From NCBI RefSeq assembly GCF_003347605.1, contig NZ_QDFZ01000006.1, positions 62,001-126,000 on the forward strand: DNA of 64,000 bases, written 5' to 3'. The notes beneath the pieces were generated by a model. The model searched no databases. It worked only from the letters and a program-made list of their open reading frames with translations, and had not been told where the DNA came from. This document shows, one piece after another, positions 1-8,992 of the stretch. The position numbers and the translations under genes are program-made. This stretch comes from Chryseobacterium sp. KLBC 52 (GTDB lineage: Bacteria; Bacteroidota; Bacteroidia; Flavobacteriales; Weeksellaceae). Position 1 is the stretch's first letter. The number at the start of each line of letters is the position of its first letter.

Positions 1-760
1 AATTTAAATTAAGATTGTCTAGAATACCGTTTGGTCTTATCGATACATTATCTTTTCCAAAGGCTTTCTTTAATTTTTCTGTAGTTTCAGGAGTAAGATC
101 TTTATCTACATATACAATAGCATTGGAAATATCTCCACCTTTGATCAAACCATGATCTAAAAGCATTTCCAATTCATGCAGGAAGCTGAATGTTCTTGCT
201 GATGAGATTTCGTCTTTAAATTCTGAAATATTTTTAAGAGTAGCATTCTGAGTCCCTAATACTTTAGTCCCAAAATCTACCATAGTAGTTACTTCGTAAG
301 TATCTGAAGGAATGATGGTGATTTCCGAACCAGTAGCCGGATCACTGTAGGTAAGAACTTCTTTTACTACAAGATATTCTCTTGCAACCGTTTGTTCTGT
401 TACTCCCACACTTTCGATAGCTTCTACAAAATATTTTGAAGATCCATCCAAAATAGGAGGTTCAGAGGCATCCATTTCTAAAATTGCGTTATCAATATCA
501 CAACCAACAAGGGCTGCTAAAAGGTGTTCGCAAGTGGTAATTTTAACCCCTAATTTTTCTAATGTAGTTCCTCTTTCAGTTGCTACAACATAATTTACAT
601 CAGCTTCTACCTGAGGATGTCCCTCCAGGTCTGTTCTTACAAATACAAAACCTGTATTTTCTTTAGCAGGTTTAATGGTAAGTTTTACTTCTTTACCAGT
701 ATGAAGGCCAATTCCAGAAAGAGTTACCTCTTGCTGAAGTGTTTTTTGCATATCACTCAT
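1..760 (-). CDS. lpxC: LpxC deacetylase, N-terminal part (cut by window edge); probably LpxC-FabZ fusion
   Basis: UDP-3-O-acyl-N-acetylglucosamine deacetylase, the committed zinc-dependent step of lipid A synthesis in the cytoplasm. About 253 codons are visible and the frame is still open at base 1, so the C-terminus lies outside. The N-terminus reads [20 protein letters not shown], followed by typical LpxC features: the GIGLHTGK segment and TCEHLLAAL, which carries a zinc-binding histidine. In Bacteroidota LpxC is normally fused to a FabZ dehydratase domain; that part would lie outside the window, so the fusion is inferred. The ATG at 760 overlaps the end of lpxD by 8 bases, so the two genes are co-transcribed from the promoter in front of lpxD. 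A second in-frame ATG at 751 is a possible alternative start. Confidence 0.93.
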   Translation of the reverse strand, partial: MSDMQKTLQQEVTLSGIGLHTGKEVKLTIKPAKENTGFVFVRTDLEGHPQVEADVNYVVATERGTTLEKLGVKITTCEHLLAALVGCDIDNAILEMDASEPPILDGSSKYFVEAIESVGVTEQTVAREYLVVKEVLTYSDPATGSEITIIPSDTYEVTTMVDFGTKVLGTQNATLKNISEFKDEISSARTFSFLHELEMLLDHGLIKGGDISNAIVYVDKDLTPETTEKLKKAFGKDNVSIRPNGILDNLNLN

Positions 761-1784
761 TAGTATTATCTTTTGAGTTATTCTCAAGATTATTTATTCT
801 ATTTACGATTCCAGGTAAGTTCCTGAAATGAACATAACTCCTTAAATAGTCATTGTAACTGATTGCTGGTGAACCGTACAATGTTTCTCTGTCATTAACA
901 CTGGAATTCACGCCACTCTGAGCCTGAATTTTCACCTGATTCCCTATTTTGATATGTCCTACGACACCTACCTGGCCACCAATCTGGTTCCAGTCCCCGA
1001 TAGTTGTAGATCCGGCAATTCCTGCCTGGGCAGCAATGACGTTGTTCTGACCGATTTTCACGTTGTGGGCAATCTGAATCAGGTTATCAATCTTAGTTCC
1101 TTTCCCTATTATTGTAGAACCTATCGTGGCTCTGTCAATACTACAGTTTGAACCGATTTCTACATCGTCTTCAATGATTACATTTCCAAGCTGTGGTATT
1201 TTTTTGAAGCCTTCAGCGGTAGGCTGGAAACCAAAACCGTCCCCTCCGATTACCGTGTTGGAATGAATCACACAGTTATCTCCAATAATACAGTAGTCAT
1301 AAATTCTGGCACCACTGTCGATCTTACAGTTTTTACCGATTTTCACTCCTTTTCCTATATATACATGTGGATAGATCTGTGATCCTTCCCCGATCTTGGC
1401 TTTCTCAGAAACATAGGTAAATGCTCCGATATAGGCTTTATCACCTATGACAGCTGTGTCGTGAATAGATGAACCATTTTCAATACCTTCTTTTCTTCCC
1501 TGCATTTCCTGATATAAATTCATCAGGATCTGAAAAGAAAGATAGGCATCCTTTACAACGATTAAGGTAGGGTTATAATGATTTTTCTCCAGAAGTTTTT
1601 CCGAAACGATGATAACAGAGCATTTTGAGCTATCCAAAAAATGAGAAAACCGATCTTGTGCTATAAAAGAAAGATGTCCTGATTCCCCATTTTCAATTGG
1701 TGAAACTCCCGTAATAAGTGCATTCTCGTCACCTATTATTTTTCCGTCAATAAAACTTGCAATTTGCGAAGCTGTAAATTCCAT
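753..1784 (-). CDS. lpxD: UDP-3-O-(3-hydroxyacyl)glucosamine N-acyltransferase LpxD
   Basis: Adds the second 3-hydroxyacyl chain, from acyl-ACP, to UDP-3-O-acyl-glucosamine in lipid A synthesis. The protein has the usual LpxD layout: an N-terminal uridine-binding domain (about residues 1-100), then a long left-handed beta helix of hexapeptide repeats (many I-G-x-x-x-x turns, about 105-310) and a short C-terminal helix. The segment IAHNVKIG contains the expected catalytic histidine. The ATG at 1784 gives 343 residues, normal for the family. An in-frame TTG at 1793 is rejected because it is part of the promoter -7 box. The gene is first in an lpxD-lpxC unit, overlapping lpxC by 8 bases. Confidence 0.95.
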   Translation of the reverse strand: MEFTASQIASFIDGKIIGDENALITGVSPIENGESGHLSFIAQDRFSHFLDSSKCSVIIVSEKLLEKNHYNPTLIVVKDAYLSFQILMNLYQEMQGRKEGIENGSSIHDTAVIGDKAYIGAFTYVSEKAKIGEGSQIYPHVYIGKGVKIGKNCKIDSGARIYDYCIIGDNCVIHSNTVIGGDGFGFQPTAEGFKKIPQLGNVIIEDDVEIGSNCSIDRATIGSTIIGKGTKIDNLIQIAHNVKIGQNNVIAAQAGIAGSTTIGDWNQIGGQVGVVGHIKIGNQVKIQAQSGVNSSVNDRETLYGSPAISYNDYLRSYVHFRNLPGIVNRINNLENNSKDNTNE

Positions 1785-1790
1785 ATTCTG

Positions 1791-1819
1791 CAAAGATAAG
1801 AAATTCTATAATTTGCAAA
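1791..1819 (-). promoter_or_regulatory. Bacteroidota-type promoter of lpxD-lpxC
   Basis: Read on the minus strand, TTTG (1819-1816) is followed after exactly 17 bases by TATCTTTG (1798-1791). This fits the Bacteroidota consensus TTTG / TAnnTTTG. The -7 box lies only 6 bases before the lpxD ATG at 1784, so the message would be leaderless or nearly so. Confidence 0.7.
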
Positions 1820-1855
1820 CATGTTTTAGTTTCAGATCGTAAATTTTAATATTCT

Positions 1856-3082
1856 TTAAGAGTCCAGTCTGGAGATATCTCTTGGAAACATAAGGATATA
1901 GCGGGTTGTCTTATTTACGATTAATCCTGATAAAAGCTGATCCTCCGACTCATGCAGCCTTGTTCTTTTTCCATTTTTATGCAGCAAATAAATGGGCTGT
2001 TTCTCTGCATGATAAGGCAATAATTTTCTTTTAATTTCATGAACCAATTCATCACCATTATCGATTCCGAAAAGTTCGTTACTCTTTTTTATTTTTTCCT
2101 CAATTATTTCCTGGTCAAATGGATGTGATGAAATAATTGTTTTAGGCAAATTTCTCTGAATTACACATTTACACCAATACGACAAAACAAAGTCATCAGA
2201 ATTCTGCCATTCTTTCATAGCCTGAATCACATCATTATCATCAAGCTGGGTAAATCTTTCTATATCTTCGTCTGTTGCACCGCTCTTTTCACGGTATAAG
2301 AAATATTTCAGATTATCCGTTGCGGGAAGTTCTGTTCCCTTCGAAATCAGATACTTAGCTCTTTCAAGGATTTTAACCAAAAGAAACTCTGCCAAAGCTG
2401 AAGTTTTATGATAGTACACCTGCCAGTACATAAACATTCTGGCTGTGAGGAAATTTTCAATGGAATAGATTCCCTTGGCATCAATCACCAGCTCACCTTC
2501 TTCACAGACATTCATCATGGAAATAATTCTCTGGGTATTAATATTTCCTTCGGACACTCCTGTAAAAAAACTGTCTCTCTTCAAATAGTCCAAACGGTCA
2601 ACATCCAGTTGGGAAGAGATCAGCTGATTGAAAAACTTTCTGTGATATTTCCCCTGAAACATTTCAATAGCTATGGTTAACTGACCTTCAAATTCCTCAT
2701 TAAGCTTGTTCATCAGCAATAAGGAAAGATTTTCATGATGCCAGTCATCCATCAGCATACTTTCCAGCGCATGAGAAAACGGACCATGACCAATATCATG
2801 CATCAGAATGGCCAGCATCGCTCCTTTCTCTTCTTCCTCAGAAATTTTCACTCCTTTCTGCTTCAGGGTTTCCAGAGCGGTGAACATCAGATGCATTGCT
2901 CCAAGAGCATGGTGAAACCTGGTATGGGTAGCTCCGGGAAATATCAGATTCAAAAGTCCGGTCTGCCCGATTCTTCTTAATCTCTGAAAGTAGGGATGCT
3001 CAATGATATCAAATAAAATCTCGTGTGGTATTTTGATAAATCCGTGAACAGGATCGTTGATGATTTTTAGCTTATTCTGCAT
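1856..3082 (-). CDS. HD-domain phosphohydrolase (SAMHD1/dGTPase-like)
   Basis: Predicted metal-dependent phosphohydrolase of the HD superfamily. It opens with NDPVHGFIKIP and has FHHALG (about residue 57), then LMHDIGHGPFSHALE with the HD pair at about 95-96, and a later LDVDRLDYL aspartate. Together these form the H..HD..D metal site. The order matches SAMHD1-like and bacterial dNTP triphosphohydrolase-like proteins; the substrate (dNTP or another nucleotide) cannot be read from sequence. The ATG at 3082 gives 408 residues. The in-frame TTG at 3106 falls inside a TAACTTTG -7 box and is not used. The gene stands alone between lpxD and a divergent S41 peptidase gene. Confidence 0.85.
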   Translation of the reverse strand: MQNKLKIINDPVHGFIKIPHEILFDIIEHPYFQRLRRIGQTGLLNLIFPGATHTRFHHALGAMHLMFTALETLKQKGVKISEEEEKGAMLAILMHDIGHGPFSHALESMLMDDWHHENLSLLLMNKLNEEFEGQLTIAIEMFQGKYHRKFFNQLISSQLDVDRLDYLKRDSFFTGVSEGNINTQRIISMMNVCEEGELVIDAKGIYSIENFLTARMFMYWQVYYHKTSALAEFLLVKILERAKYLISKGTELPATDNLKYFLYREKSGATDEDIERFTQLDDNDVIQAMKEWQNSDDFVLSYWCKCVIQRNLPKTIISSHPFDQEIIEEKIKKSNELFGIDNGDELVHEIKRKLLPYHAEKQPIYLLHKNGKRTRLHESEDQLLSGLIVNKTTRYILMFPRDISRLDS

Positions 3083-3103
3083 TGAAACGTCAGTATTAGT
3101 AAA

Positions 3104-3111
3104 CAAAGTTA
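3104..3111 (-). promoter_or_regulatory. -7 box of the HD-domain gene
   Basis: TAACTTTG on the minus strand fits TAnnTTTG and lies about 22 bases before the ATG at 3082. No clear TTG is seen at the expected -33 position. Confidence 0.4.
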
Positions 3112-3266
3112 GGCATTTTAAAATTTAGCTTTTTATTAAATTACTATTAAGATATTGTGATAGTGCGATGATCTACCGAATATTTTTCATCAAAAATCTC
3201 ATCGTATCAGCTTCAGAAATGGTTTCACATCTATATTATTATCAATTCAAGATTTTTTGAAAACCT

Positions 3267-3298
3267 TTTGCGCCTGTTATATTAAAGGATTATCTTTG
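3267..3298 (+). promoter_or_regulatory. Promoter of the S41 peptidase gene
   Basis: TTTG at 3267-3270 and TATCTTTG at 3291-3298 are separated by 20 bases. The ATG follows 22 bases after the -7 box. The spacing is slightly long for the Bacteroidota consensus. Confidence 0.5.
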
Positions 3299-3320
3299 AG
3301 AGAAAACACGGTAACCTTTA

Positions 3321-4961
3321 ATGAGACGCTTCCCGCTTTTCCTCTTTTTACTTTTAAGTTTAAACTTTTCCGCACAAATCATCACCGAGACCCAGAAGCT
3401 GGAATCTCTGTGCAGGGTTTGGGGATTTTTAAAATATTACCATCCCCGTGTAGCAAAGGGAAACCTTAACTGGGATAAACAGCTTTTTCAAAAGATCAAT
3501 GAACTTGAGGATATTACCGATAAGAAATCTCTCAATGCCATGTATTCTGAATGGATCGAAAGTCTCGGACAAGTTCCACTATGCAAAGAATGTGCGGTAC
3601 AAGATCAAAAAGTTTATTTCCTTAAGAATTTTGACCTGCGCTGGATCGATAATTCGCAGATATTCTCCGATGATGTATCTCAAAAGCTCCGTTATATTGA
3701 AAACAACAGGAATCTTGGCGACAATCACTATATTGGAAAAGGAGGAAGAAAAATATATTTCAGGAATGAAAAATCCTATGGTTCTCAATTTACATCCAAA
3801 AGAAATGGTTTACTGGAGTTATTCAGATACTGGAATTATGTAGAATATTTCTTTCCTTATAAATATGAAACCGATCAGAACTGGAATGATGTCCTTACGG
3901 AAATGATTCCCAAATTTCTAACGATTGATAATGACGAGAATTTTCACCTGGCATTAGCAGAATTGGTGGCTAAAACAGATGACTCACACGCTTATATTTC
4001 ATCTAAAGAAATTCAACGTAGTTTGTATGGTCAACGAAAAGTTCCCGTGGAATACACGTATGCTGAAGGGAAACTGGTGATTACGAAAGTTAACGACACA
4101 CGATCCAGACATAAAAGCCCTCTGCATCACGGAGATGTCATTTATGATATAGAAGGAAAAACCATCCCTCAAGTGATCAATAGTTTAGCGAAATACGTCC
4201 CCGCTTCCAACTCATGGGGAAAGGTCAGCAAAATAAAAGACAAACTTCTCTACAGCAAGAATGATTCTATTTCCGTAAAGATCGAAAGGGATGGGCAAAA
4301 TCTTGAAATAAAAACCAGGACATACCTTATTAAAGATATTATTCATGAAAAAATTCCGGCTCCTAAAAAATGGAAATTGATGGATGATGAAAAGAAAATC
4401 GGGTTTGTGAATATGGGAATTTTAGAAAAGGAAGATCTTGATGAGATGTACCGCAGTTTAAAATCCACAAAAGCTATTATTTTTGATCTCAGGAATTATC
4501 CAAGACAAACAATCATTCCCTTAAGTTATCTTCTTCTTCCCAACCCCTCAATCTATTATCAGTTTACTTTTCCTGACACCAGCTATCCCGGAAAATTTTA
4601 CAGCAGAAAAAACGTAACAGGCAGAAAGAATCCTGAATACTATAAAGGAAAGGTAATCGTTTTAGTAGATGAGAATACACAAAGCCAGGCAGAAACTACA
4701 ACCATGATGTTCAAACAGCATCCGAACGCGAAAATTATCGGAAGTCATACTTCGGGAGCCAATGGAGATGTCATTATGTTTACAATTGCTGACCTTGATA
4801 CAAGGTTTACAGGTCTTGGTGCTTATTATCCAGATGGCAGGGAAACCCAAAGAATAGGAATCATTCCCGATATTCTTGTAAAACCAAGTATTGAAGGGAT
4901 AAAAAACGGCAAAGACGAAGTTCTGGAAAAGGCTTTGGAATACATAGAAACCACTGATTAA
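3321..4961 (+). CDS. Secreted S41-family (C-terminal-processing-like) peptidase
   Basis: Exported serine peptidase of family S41. A hydrophobic signal peptide (about residues 1-18, ending near NFSA) precedes a domain of about 200 residues found in Bacteroidota S41 proteins. A PDZ-like segment follows (around HGDVIYDIEGKTI), then the S41 catalytic domain. The nucleophile is likely Ser455 in ENTQSQAETT, and GSHTSGANGD matches the conserved segment after it. The likely site of action is the periplasm or cell surface. The length (546 residues) is usual for the Bacteroidota members; the substrate is unknown. The ATG at 3321 follows a promoter at 3267-3298. No terminator is seen before porX, 132 bases downstream. 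Confidence 0.85.
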   Translation: MRRFPLFLFLLLSLNFSAQIITETQKLESLCRVWGFLKYYHPRVAKGNLNWDKQLFQKINELEDITDKKSLNAMYSEWIESLGQVPLCKECAVQDQKVYFLKNFDLRWIDNSQIFSDDVSQKLRYIENNRNLGDNHYIGKGGRKIYFRNEKSYGSQFTSKRNGLLELFRYWNYVEYFFPYKYETDQNWNDVLTEMIPKFLTIDNDENFHLALAELVAKTDDSHAYISSKEIQRSLYGQRKVPVEYTYAEGKLVITKVNDTRSRHKSPLHHGDVIYDIEGKTIPQVINSLAKYVPASNSWGKVSKIKDKLLYSKNDSISVKIERDGQNLEIKTRTYLIKDIIHEKIPAPKKWKLMDDEKKIGFVNMGILEKEDLDEMYRSLKSTKAIIFDLRNYPRQTIIPLSYLLLPNPSIYYQFTFPDTSYPGKFYSRKNVTGRKNPEYYKGKVIVLVDENTQSQAETTTMMFKQHPNAKIIGSHTSGANGDVIMFTIADLDTRFTGLGAYYPDGRETQRIGIIPDILVKPSIEGIKNGKDEVLEKALEYIETTD

Positions 4962-5093
4962 ATGAGACAAAAATGTGAATTATTTCACAAGATTTTCATT
5001 TAACTAATATTTAACTTTTAATCTTTCGATTTTGTGAGATTTTAAAAGGATTTGGTCAACATTTTGATACAATAACCATGTAAAAAATAAATT

Positions 5094-6638
5094 ATGTCAG
5101 AAAAGATATTATGGATCGATGATGAAATAGATTTACTTAAACCTCATATCGTATTTTTAGAAAAAAAAGGTTACCAGGTAACCCCGGTTAATAACGTGAA
5201 TGAGGCTTTGGAACTTATGGATTCAGAGAAATTCGCTTTAACACTCATTGATGAAAATATGCCCGGCATTTCCGGATTGGAAGCTATTCCAATGATCAAG
5301 GAAAAAGATAATGCCTTAAAAATCGTCATGGTGACAAAAAGTGAAGAGGAACACATTATGGAAGAGGCTATCGGTTCCCAGATTGCCGACTATATATTAA
5401 AGCCTGTAAACCCTAATCAGATATTACTTTCCCTAAAGAAAAACCTTCAGCAGGATAATCTTGTAGAACAAAAAACAATTTTACAATACCAGCAGGAATT
5501 CAGAAACCTTTCCATGGAACTTTCTTACCTGAGAACCTATCAGGAATGGGCTGAATATTATAAAAAGATCCTTAGCTGGGAAATTAAATTTGATAAGGTA
5601 GCAGACAATGAATTTGCCGATCTTCTTCAATCTCAGAAAGAGGAAGCCAATATTCAGTTTGCAAAGTTTATTGAGAAAAATTATGAAAACTGGCTTACAG
5701 ATTCAGATAAACCAATGATGAGCCACACACTTTTCAAGGAAAAAGTAAAACCTGAAGTGGAAAAAGAAAAAGTTCTTTTACTGATGGTGGACAACCTTCG
5801 TTATGATCAGTGGAAAGTGATTGAACCTTTATTCACAAAATATTACAATAAAATATCAGAAGATTATTATTACAGCATTCTTCCTACGGCAACACAATAT
5901 GCAAGGAACTCTTTCTTTGCAGGATTAATGCCATCGGAGATTGAAAGACGTTTCCCGGATAAATGGTTCAATGATAATGAAGAGGGAAATAAAAATGAAT
6001 TTGAGCGTGATTTCCTGGAAGACCAGATGAAAAGAATCGGTCTTGGTTCAAAATCTATGAAATACCTTAAAGTACTGAACGCTGATTTTGAAAGAAAAAT
6101 CTATGATGACTTCAATCAGCATAAAAATAATGACCTGCTGGTGATTGTGTATAACTTTATTGATATCCTGTCACACGCGAAAACAGACAACCATATTGTA
6201 GATCAGTTGATCCGCGATGATAAGACATTCCGTTCTCTTACCTTCAACTGGTTTGAAAATTCTTCTTTATTGAAGATTATTAAGACAGCGGCAGAAAATG
6301 GTTATAAACTTGTTATCACTACAGATCACGGAACGGTATACGTGAAAAAGCCAAGTAAAGTGGTAGGAGACAGAGAAACGTCTACGAATATCAGATACAA
6401 AACGGGTAAAAGTTTAACGTATGATGACAGTGACGTATGGGCCATTACCAACCCTGAAAAGCTTTTCCTTCCAAAAGGAAATCTAAGTTCTAAATATATT
6501 TTTGCTAAAAACAATATATTCCTGGCTTATCCTAAAAATTACAATCATTTTGTTAATTACTATAAAGAAACTTACCAGCATGGAGGAATTTCACTTGAAG
6601 AGTGTATTATTCCTATCAGCGTATTAGAACCCAAGTAG
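5094..6638 (+). CDS. porX: PorX: response regulator fused to a PglZ/alkaline-phosphatase-like domain
   Basis: Two-domain regulator known in Bacteroidota, where PorX works with the histidine kinase PorY and controls type IX secretion and gliding genes. Residues 1-120 form a receiver domain: acidic pair WIDDE at 9-11, phosphorylated Asp53 in LIDENMPG, a Thr in MVTKS and Lys in ILKPVNP. After a helical linker, residues about 230-510 form a PglZ-type phosphatase-superfamily domain with MVDNLRYDQW and TTDHGTVYV metal-binding motifs. The PglZ domain has been reported to act as a phosphodiesterase on oligonucleotides. The length (514 residues) matches the family. The gene is single and ends at a strong terminator. 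No type IX secretion structural genes are in the window. Confidence 0.9.
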   Translation: MSEKILWIDDEIDLLKPHIVFLEKKGYQVTPVNNVNEALELMDSEKFALTLIDENMPGISGLEAIPMIKEKDNALKIVMVTKSEEEHIMEEAIGSQIADYILKPVNPNQILLSLKKNLQQDNLVEQKTILQYQQEFRNLSMELSYLRTYQEWAEYYKKILSWEIKFDKVADNEFADLLQSQKEEANIQFAKFIEKNYENWLTDSDKPMMSHTLFKEKVKPEVEKEKVLLLMVDNLRYDQWKVIEPLFTKYYNKISEDYYYSILPTATQYARNSFFAGLMPSEIERRFPDKWFNDNEEGNKNEFERDFLEDQMKRIGLGSKSMKYLKVLNADFERKIYDDFNQHKNNDLLVIVYNFIDILSHAKTDNHIVDQLIRDDKTFRSLTFNWFENSSLLKIIKTAAENGYKLVITTDHGTVYVKKPSKVVGDRETSTNIRYKTGKSLTYDDSDVWAITNPEKLFLPKGNLSSKYIFAKNNIFLAYPKNYNHFVNYYKETYQHGGISLEECIIPISVLEPK

Positions 6639-6670
6639 TTTTTTTCATAGTTTATTTAATTTTGGGTTAA

Positions 6671-6712
6671 AGGCGGAAAAAATCTATTGATTTTTTCCGC
6701 CTCTTTTTTTAA
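6671..6712 (+). terminator. Rho-independent terminator after porX
   Basis: GGCGGAAAAAAT and its complement ATTTTTTCCGCC form a 12-bp stem with a 6-base loop, followed by a T-run. It lies about 33 bases after the porX stop. Confidence 0.85.
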
Positions 6713-6760
6713 GGCATTCATTTTGCATACTTGAAGGCAACCTTAAATAAATATAATCTT

Positions 6761-7138
6761 ATGAAAAAGCACATTTTTATTGCAGCAGCATTCGCAGCTT
6801 TATTTTTAACTTCATGTAATAAAGAAAAGAAAGCAACAGATTCCGCACCGGCTACTATAGACAGTGTTGCTTCTACGCCGTCTGATTCAGCAGCGGTGTC
6901 AGGAACTCAGGATGAAATTGTAAAAAGTACTTCGAAAGACAGCAGCGGAAAAACGTTGGACATGACTTTCAACAACACTAAAAATACGGCTACAGTAGTT
7001 TTCAACAATGAAACAATTGAACTACAGGGGCAAAAGCCTGCATCAGGAATATGGTATAAGAATGATCATTATGAACTGAGAGGAAAAGGCGAAGAAATAG
7101 AACTGACGAAGGATGGTAAAACAGTTTTTAAAAAATAA
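6761..7138 (+). CDS. Small lipoprotein with MliC-like C-terminal domain
   Basis: Predicted lipoprotein of 125 residues. The signal peptide ends in the lipobox LFLTSC with the lipidated Cys at 19. A Ser/Thr/Ala-rich, low-complexity linker (about 25-60) follows. The last 60 residues contain TATVVFNNETIELQG, SGIWYKND and LRGKGEEIELTKDG. This spacing resembles MliC, the membrane-bound inhibitor of C-type lysozyme (short beta strands, then SASG-Y and WGKGDEA in known members). Lysozyme inhibition is inferred from that resemblance only. The ATG at 6761 starts the signal peptide; an in-frame TTG 30 bases upstream would spoil it. Confidence 0.65.
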   Translation: MKKHIFIAAAFAALFLTSCNKEKKATDSAPATIDSVASTPSDSAAVSGTQDEIVKSTSKDSSGKTLDMTFNNTKNTATVVFNNETIELQGQKPASGIWYKNDHYELRGKGEEIELTKDGKTVFKK

Positions 7139-7156
7139 ATCCCTTCCTAAAAATAT

Positions 7157-7194
7157 AAAAAGTCGGCTTTGAAATTAAAGACCGGCTTTTTTAT
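7157..7194 (+). terminator. Terminator after the MliC-like lipoprotein gene
   Basis: Imperfect inverted repeat AAAAAGTCGGCTTT / AAAGACCGGCTTTTTT followed by T-rich sequence, about 20 bases after the stop. The T-run overlaps the short leader of the exonuclease gene. Confidence 0.6.
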
Positions 7195-7225
7195 TTCCCT
7201 ACATTTGAAAAAATTTATTTTGTTT

Positions 7226-7990
7226 ATGAGATTAATCACTTACAATGTCAACGGAATCAGAGCTGCTTTCACAAAAGATTTCCTGGGCTGGCTGAAGATT
7301 GCCGATCCGGATATCATCTGTATTCAGGAAAGCAAAGCCGGAAACGATCAGATAGACATCGAAAGTCTTGAAAAATTAGGATATAACAGTTATTGGCATT
7401 CTGCAGTAAGAAAAGGTTACAGCGGGGTCGGAATTGCTTCAAAAATAAAGCCTAATCATGTAGAGTATGGTTGCGGCATCGAAAGCTATGATAATGAAGG
7501 AAGAATCATTCGTGCAGATTTTGACGGATTTTCCGCCATTTCCGTATATGTTCCTTCTGCATCCAATATTGAGAGGCTGGATTTTAAAATGCAGTTCTGC
7601 CATGATTTTCTTGAGTATATCAAGAATTTAAAAAAAGAAATTCCTAACCTGATTATATCGGGAGACTTTAATATCTGCCATGAGGCTATCGATATTCACA
7701 ATCCTGTAGGTCTAAAGAATGTTTCCGGATTTCTTCCTATGGAAAGAGAATGGATGACCAGTTTCATCAATGAATGTGAACTTATAGACAGTTTCAGGTT
7801 CTTTAACAATGAACCGGACAATTATACCTGGTGGAGCTACAGACAAAATTCAAGGGAAAGGAATAAAGGCTGGAGACTGGATTATAACTTCACTTCCTAT
7901 AGTTTAAAAGATAAGCTCACAAGGGCTGTTATTTTAAAGGAAGCGGTGCATTCTGACCATTGTCCTGCTTTATTGGAATTGGATGTATAA
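7226..7990 (+). CDS. xth: Exodeoxyribonuclease III (AP endonuclease)
   Basis: Repair nuclease of the exonuclease III / APE1 family, acting at abasic sites and on 3' ends of duplex DNA in the cytoplasm. Family motifs appear in order: TYNVNGIRAAF at the N-terminus, IICIQESKA with the metal-binding Glu, GYSGVGIASK, SGDFNICH with catalytic Asp and Asn, NYTWWSYR and VHSDHCPALLEL with the catalytic His at the C-terminus. The ATG at 7226 gives 254 residues, typical for the family. An in-frame TTG at 7169 would add 19 residues with no homology and start inside the preceding terminator. Confidence 0.93.
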   Translation: MRLITYNVNGIRAAFTKDFLGWLKIADPDIICIQESKAGNDQIDIESLEKLGYNSYWHSAVRKGYSGVGIASKIKPNHVEYGCGIESYDNEGRIIRADFDGFSAISVYVPSASNIERLDFKMQFCHDFLEYIKNLKKEIPNLIISGDFNICHEAIDIHNPVGLKNVSGFLPMEREWMTSFINECELIDSFRFFNNEPDNYTWWSYRQNSRERNKGWRLDYNFTSYSLKDKLTRAVILKEAVHSDHCPALLELDV

Positions 7991-8011
7991 TCAACAGGTA
8001 TTCATCCATAC

Positions 8012-8043
8012 AAAAAGCCAGCTGAATCAGCTGGCTTTTTTTT
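8012..8043. terminator. Bidirectional terminator between xth and the rlpA-like gene
   Basis: GCCAGCTGA and TCAGCTGGC form a perfect inverted repeat flanked by A5 on the left and a run of T on the right. It can therefore end both converging transcripts (xth on plus, rlpA-like on minus). Confidence 0.85.
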
Positions 8044-8059
8044 AATTTAAATCATAAAA

Positions 8060-8431
8060 TTAATCGACAATTTCATATTCGACCGGAATGGTACCACGAC
8101 TGATATCTCCGATCTCATCGAACGCAGCTTTAGACATGTCTAAAGATCTTGATGAATGGTAAGGCCCTCTGTCATTAATTCTCACTATTACCTCTTTACC
8201 ATTTTTAAGGTTAGTTACCTTAACGTTTGTTCCAAATGGAAGCGTTCTGTTTGCTGCAGTGAACTTTGAGTTATCAAAGATTTCTCCGCTGGCGGTTTTT
8301 CTACCGTTAAATCTATCGTGGTAGTACGATGCATAACTTGTTTTTTTCGCATCTAAGGCATTACCTGTAAAAGAGTAAACACCTAGGGTTGAAATCATCA
8401 TTATGATTACGAGAATGAATCTTTTCATCAT
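8060..8431 (-). CDS. RlpA-like double-psi beta-barrel protein
   Basis: Small exported protein of 123 residues: a signal peptide (about 1-25) and one RlpA-type double-psi beta-barrel. It carries YASYYHDRFNGRKTASGE, FTAANRTLPFGTNVKVTN and INDRGPYHSSRSLDMS, which include the conserved His and Asp linked to lytic transglycosylase activity in RlpA. It lacks the C-terminal SPOR domain of E. coli RlpA, as is common in Bacteroidota. A role in peptidoglycan cleavage is inferred from the family. MM at the start leaves 8431 or 8428 as the first codon. A minus-strand TACATTTG box (8467-8460) about 28 bases upstream is a likely promoter. Confidence 0.85.
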   Translation of the reverse strand: MMKRFILVIIMMISTLGVYSFTGNALDAKKTSYASYYHDRFNGRKTASGEIFDNSKFTAANRTLPFGTNVKVTNLKNGKEVIVRINDRGPYHSSRSLDMSKAAFDEIGDISRGTIPVEYEIVD

Positions 8432-8992
8432 TTTGAACTTTTATTGGTTTTGACGGGAGCAAATGTATCAGGAATCTTTATAAAACCCTATTCAATATGT
8501 TAAAAACAGTTAACGAAATCATAATAAAATACTAAAAAACGTTGTAACCTCCTATGGATAGGGCTTTTACACTATGCTGTTAAAAAGTGTTAAAAAAACA
8601 CTTAAAAAGTTAATATAATTAACTAATTCATACATAATTTAAAATTCCAAGAAACAAAATAACTTGATAACCAACACATTACAAAAAACACATTGTTAAG
8701 ATTTCAATCAGAAAGAATAATTTTAAAATTAAAAATCTTAAATCCGGTATATAACAAAAATGACCACCAGAAGATGCTCAGCCTTATAATATCAGATTTT
8801 TGAATCCTATTTTAACATGTATGTACTGTGTTAAAATTTCAAGATTGATATGACAGCAAAAATAACACGATAGAAATTTTAAAAATTAGTGTACTATTTT
8901 TATCTCTGTCGAAAAAATAAAAGAACGTCTCATCTCAAAAGCAAAAAACCAATGATTTCTCATTGGTTTTTTTATTATATAATAAATAAATA
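8432..8992. other. 561-bp AT-rich gap without a convincing gene
   Basis: Holds the putative -7 box of the rlpA-like gene (8460-8467), a short inverted repeat AAGTGTT/AACACTT near 8585-8603, and the terminator of the leftward gene at 8993. I see no open frame with a plausible start, no tRNA and no obvious mobile element. Confidence 0.6.
8943..8972 (-). terminator. Terminator of the secreted-protein pair 8993-10351
   Basis: AAAACCAATGA / TCATTGGTTTT, an 11-bp inverted repeat with a 4-base loop. On the minus strand it is followed by a T-run and lies about 20 bases past the stop at 8993. Confidence 0.8.
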
